From Caldifarciminota bacterium RBG_13_43_14 (GTDB taxonomy: Bacteria > Hydrothermota > Tepidihabitantia > SM23-42): a DNA stretch of 16,544 nucleotides. Positions 14,725-16,544 of the stretch are shown piece by piece. Under the pieces are notes generated by a model, which was not told where the DNA came from, searched no databases, and saw nothing but the letters and a program-made list of their open reading frames with translations. Position numbers and translations under genes: made by a program. The stretch is taken from positions 1 through 16,544 of the forward strand of contig MEUM01000087.1 in the NCBI GenBank assembly GCA_001771735.1, read 5' to 3'. The first letter of the stretch is position 1. Each line of letters begins with the position of its first letter.

Positions 14725-15918
14725 TTACGCTCCATATTTTTTTAGTTTTAATGCATTAGCCAGAAGGTTTGGCATGACATCCAGCGCCCTCATTTGTCCC
14801 AGAAAACCGACCGCGCAGTTCCTTTCAGTAAATCGCTTATGCTCCGGGAACAGATATTGGGAATTAATGAGTATTGGATTGGGATGCCATGAGTGAGAGT
14901 GCAGGCGAGTCGGGGTCGAATGATCAGACGTGATACATATCACATCTGGTTTGATTTTTTCTATTTCAGGCAGGTATTTATCGAATTCTTCCAGCGCCTT
15001 TATCTTCTCTTCTTGTTTACCATCTTCACCCGCCTTGTCGGTCGCTTTATAATGAATAAAAAAGAAATCATATTTCAAATAATTTTCTTTCAAAGACTTT
15101 ACTTGATCACTGATCGTTTCGCCCGCTTTCAGAATATCCATGCCGACCAGTTTCGCCAAACCGCGATACATCGGATAAGTGGCGATCGCGGCCGGTTTGA
15201 TACCGAATTTATCAACCATTGAAGGCAAATTTGGATTGCGGGCATAACCCCTCAATAAGAGATAATTAGCTTTTTCTTCGTCTCTCAGCGCTTCGGCTGC
15301 TTTCTTAATGAATTTATTTATAATTTCAGCGCTTGTTGCAGCTTCTTTTTCTTTGGGTTCGGCATAAACAATGGTTTTATTATCTTTCTGGGGATCCGCA
15401 TCGGTTAATTGATCGGATAATCCAGCTCCTTTAAAGATGATCACAAAACGGTGTTCTTTCGCGGGCGTGATTGTCAGTTTTATATCATTGATGTTTGATA
15501 CCGCGGCCTGCAATTTTGTGCATAAACGACGGCATTCCTCGGTAGAGATACGACCGGCTCTTCGGTCGACGATCACATTATTTTTGATGGTCGCGAAATT
15601 CGCACGTATTGCCAGGTCGTTCTCCCCGATCTCAAGATCTATGCCCAATGCTTCCAGTACTCCACGACCAACTTGATACTTAATCGGATCGTAACCAAAA
15701 AGAGCTAGATGTGATGGTCCGCTGCCAGGTGAAATACCGTGGCCGATCGGTATAGTTCGGCCAAAACTGCTTTTTCTTGCCAACCGATCAAGGTTTGGCG
15801 TCTTGGCGAGTTCAAGCGCGGTCTTCGCCGGATCCGGGATATCGCCCAACCCATCAAGCACAATAAGAATAATATGATTTTCATTCGGGCTCAGCAATTC
15901 ACCGATAATATTTTCCAT
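14725..15918 (-). CDS. apgM: ApgM, archaeal-type cofactor-independent phosphoglycerate mutase
   Basis: This 397-residue enzyme interconverts 3- and 2-phosphoglycerate in glycolysis and gluconeogenesis without 2,3-bisphosphoglycerate. It belongs to the alkaline-phosphatase superfamily. Visible motifs are LIVLDGLGD (metal-binding Asp22), TPNLDRLA, PGSGPSHLALFGYDP with the likely phosphoserine Ser66, YQVGRGVLEALG, RAGRIS, ATYPMYRGLAKL, FFIHYKATDKAGEDG, TSDHSTP and HSWHPNP (metal ligands). This form is common in archaea and scattered in bacteria, and differs from GpmI and GpmA. A good AAAGGAG lies 5 nt before the ATG. It is the first gene of an apgM-purH operon with its own TTGACT promoter. Its pairing with purH is not a known functional link. 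Confidence 0.96.
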   Translation of the reverse strand: MENIIGELLSPNENHIILIVLDGLGDIPDPAKTALELAKTPNLDRLARKSSFGRTIPIGHGISPGSGPSHLALFGYDPIKYQVGRGVLEALGIDLEIGENDLAIRANFATIKNNVIVDRRAGRISTEECRRLCTKLQAAVSNINDIKLTITPAKEHRFVIIFKGAGLSDQLTDADPQKDNKTIVYAEPKEKEAATSAEIINKFIKKAAEALRDEEKANYLLLRGYARNPNLPSMVDKFGIKPAAIATYPMYRGLAKLVGMDILKAGETISDQVKSLKENYLKYDFFFIHYKATDKAGEDGKQEEKIKALEEFDKYLPEIEKIKPDVICITSDHSTPTRLHSHSWHPNPILINSQYLFPEHKRFTERNCAVGFLGQMRALDVMPNLLANALKLKKYGA

Positions 15919-15942
15919 TAATACTCCTTTCGGATAAACATT

Positions 15943-15971
15943 AATATAATCAAAAGCCGGTACTTAGTCAA
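15943..15971 (-). promoter_or_regulatory. apgM-purH promoter
   Basis: On the minus strand the -35 TTGACT (15971-15966), a 17-nt spacer and the -10 TATATT (15948-15943) are followed by a predicted start near 15936. This gives a leader of about 18 nt containing GAAAGGAG. Upstream of the -35, GCGCTACCGTCTTTT (15996-15982) matches the element before the nnr promoter. Confidence 0.75.
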
Positions 15972-16006
15972 GGCAACCCAAAAAAGACGGTAGCGCGAAG
16001 GAAATG

Positions 16007-16050
16007 AAGCAAATCAGAAAATCAGATTATCAGCACGGAGATTATCAGGA
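16007..16050 (+). repeat. Second copy of the ATCAG dispersed repeat (single arm)
   Basis: Four ATCAG pentamers start at 16013, 16021, 16029 and 16044 (steps 8, 8, 15). The 44-nt unit matches the minus strand of 3052-3009 at 41 positions, with three transition-type differences. It lies in the 212-nt spacer between thyX and apgM (15919-16130), about 35 nt upstream of the apgM -35 box. This copy lacks the opposite CTGAT arm. No gene is seen in this spacer. Confidence 0.8.
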
Positions 16051-16130
16051 TCTAATTTCTATTATATTCATCATTTACTTGAAACCTACGATGCCATTTC
16101 ATATAACGGTTTGTGAGGTTTGTTCCCGTT

Positions 16131-16544
16131 TCATATTTTCACCTTTTTTATAATTCCGTTTTTCTCATCAATTTCAAAGTCTCCAAATACTGCAGGATCT
16201 TGTTTTTTCAAGATTTTTAATATTTCAATTACTACCCTTCTTATTTCCCACTGCGCATCGGCACTTCCTCTAAGTTCAATAATATGACGCCATTCTCTAA
16301 GGTTTGCGGTAACTACTATTTCACTTTCAACCGCATTAGGAAGAACAAACCTTGCATCTTCGTTTTTTATGCCTAATTTTTGCAGCTCGGCATAAATTTC
16401 TTTTGCTCTGTCCATAAAGTCAATAAAGAGAGTATGTGCCTCTTTATTACTTCTGACCGCTACTGGTTCAATATAATTTAAATTATGCTCATCAACATAT
16501 CTCTGCGACTGCTGAGTATAAGAGCAAAGTCTGTGTCTAACTAA
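16131..16544 (-). CDS. thyX: ThyX, flavin-dependent thymidylate synthase (5' part outside window)
   Basis: ThyX makes dTMP from dUMP using methylene-THF, FAD and NADPH, and replaces ThyA in organisms that have it. The C-terminal 137 residues are present, and the frame is open to the window edge, so the true start lies beyond 16544. The diagnostic RHRx7S motif reads RHRLCSYTQQSQRYV at the very start of the visible part. Further on are ARFVLPNAVESEIV, TANLREWRHIIELR and GSADAQWEIRRV, which form the dUMP/FAD-binding core. After this come about 40 residues of charged C-terminal tail (KKQDPAVFGDFEIDEKN). The stretch is visibly richer in A+T than its neighbours and poorer in GATC, which might reflect a different origin. 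The family assignment is certain. Confidence 0.96.
   Translation of the reverse strand, partial: LVRHRLCSYTQQSQRYVDEHNLNYIEPVAVRSNKEAHTLFIDFMDRAKEIYAELQKLGIKNEDARFVLPNAVESEIVVTANLREWRHIIELRGSADAQWEIRRVVIEILKILKKQDPAVFGDFEIDEKNGIIKKVKI

Noticed and set aside
14724..14735. Upstream ATG (14735) as purH start
   Set aside because: It would overlap apgM and has no well-placed Shine-Dalgarno sequence, while ATG 14723 has GGAG six bases upstream.

Overview
This window appears to come from the chromosome of a Gram-negative-type (diderm) bacterium of moderate G+C content. It carries two predicted outer-membrane beta-barrel proteins, one of them an Omp85 protein with POTRA domains, plus lipoproteins and TatC. 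The combination of ThyX, archaeal-type phosphoglycerate mutase (ApgM), a fused NAD(P)HX repair enzyme and many poorly known envelope proteins suggests an uncultivated candidate phylum such as a WOR-3/Stahlbacteria-like or FCB-related lineage. That taxonomic guess is weak inference. I see no phage, transposase, CRISPR array or resistance island.

Layout. The left end holds the 5' nine-tenths of uvrA on the minus strand (1-2744). A 643-nt gene-free region follows, packed with short inverted and direct repeats and bounded by two divergent promoters. Rightward is a tight gene string: nnr (NAD(P)HX epimerase/dehydratase), an exported beta-propeller protein, tatC and a lipoprotein (3388-8104). After a hairpin-rich gap, a consensus promoter drives a tRNA-Ala(GGC) that seems to head an operon with a TPR lipoprotein, a small single-span membrane protein and an HNH nuclease (8240-10455). 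Two envelope genes follow, each with its own promoter-like box: a compact Omp85 protein and a Wzi-like barrel protein (10516-13250). The right end is on the minus strand: purH and apgM with a 1-nt gap between them, a repeat-bearing spacer, and the C-terminal part of thyX cut by the window edge.

How it works together. The plus-strand genes are mostly envelope and export functions. The minus-strand genes are DNA repair and nucleotide/carbon metabolism. Promoters share the pattern TTGACW-N16/17-TATAAT.

The most interesting signals are regulatory and structural. (1) uvrA and nnr have promoters whose predicted transcription start falls on or next to the ATG, so they look leaderless, whereas several other genes, mostly inside operons, have a strong GGAGG ribosome site. 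(2) A dispersed ATCAG-based repeat occurs as a two-armed element near uvrA/nnr and as a single arm (41 of 44 bases identical) upstream of apgM. (3) A GCGYTAC element sits just upstream of three strong promoters. (4) PurH lacks a loop that is normally conserved in its IMP cyclohydrolase domain.
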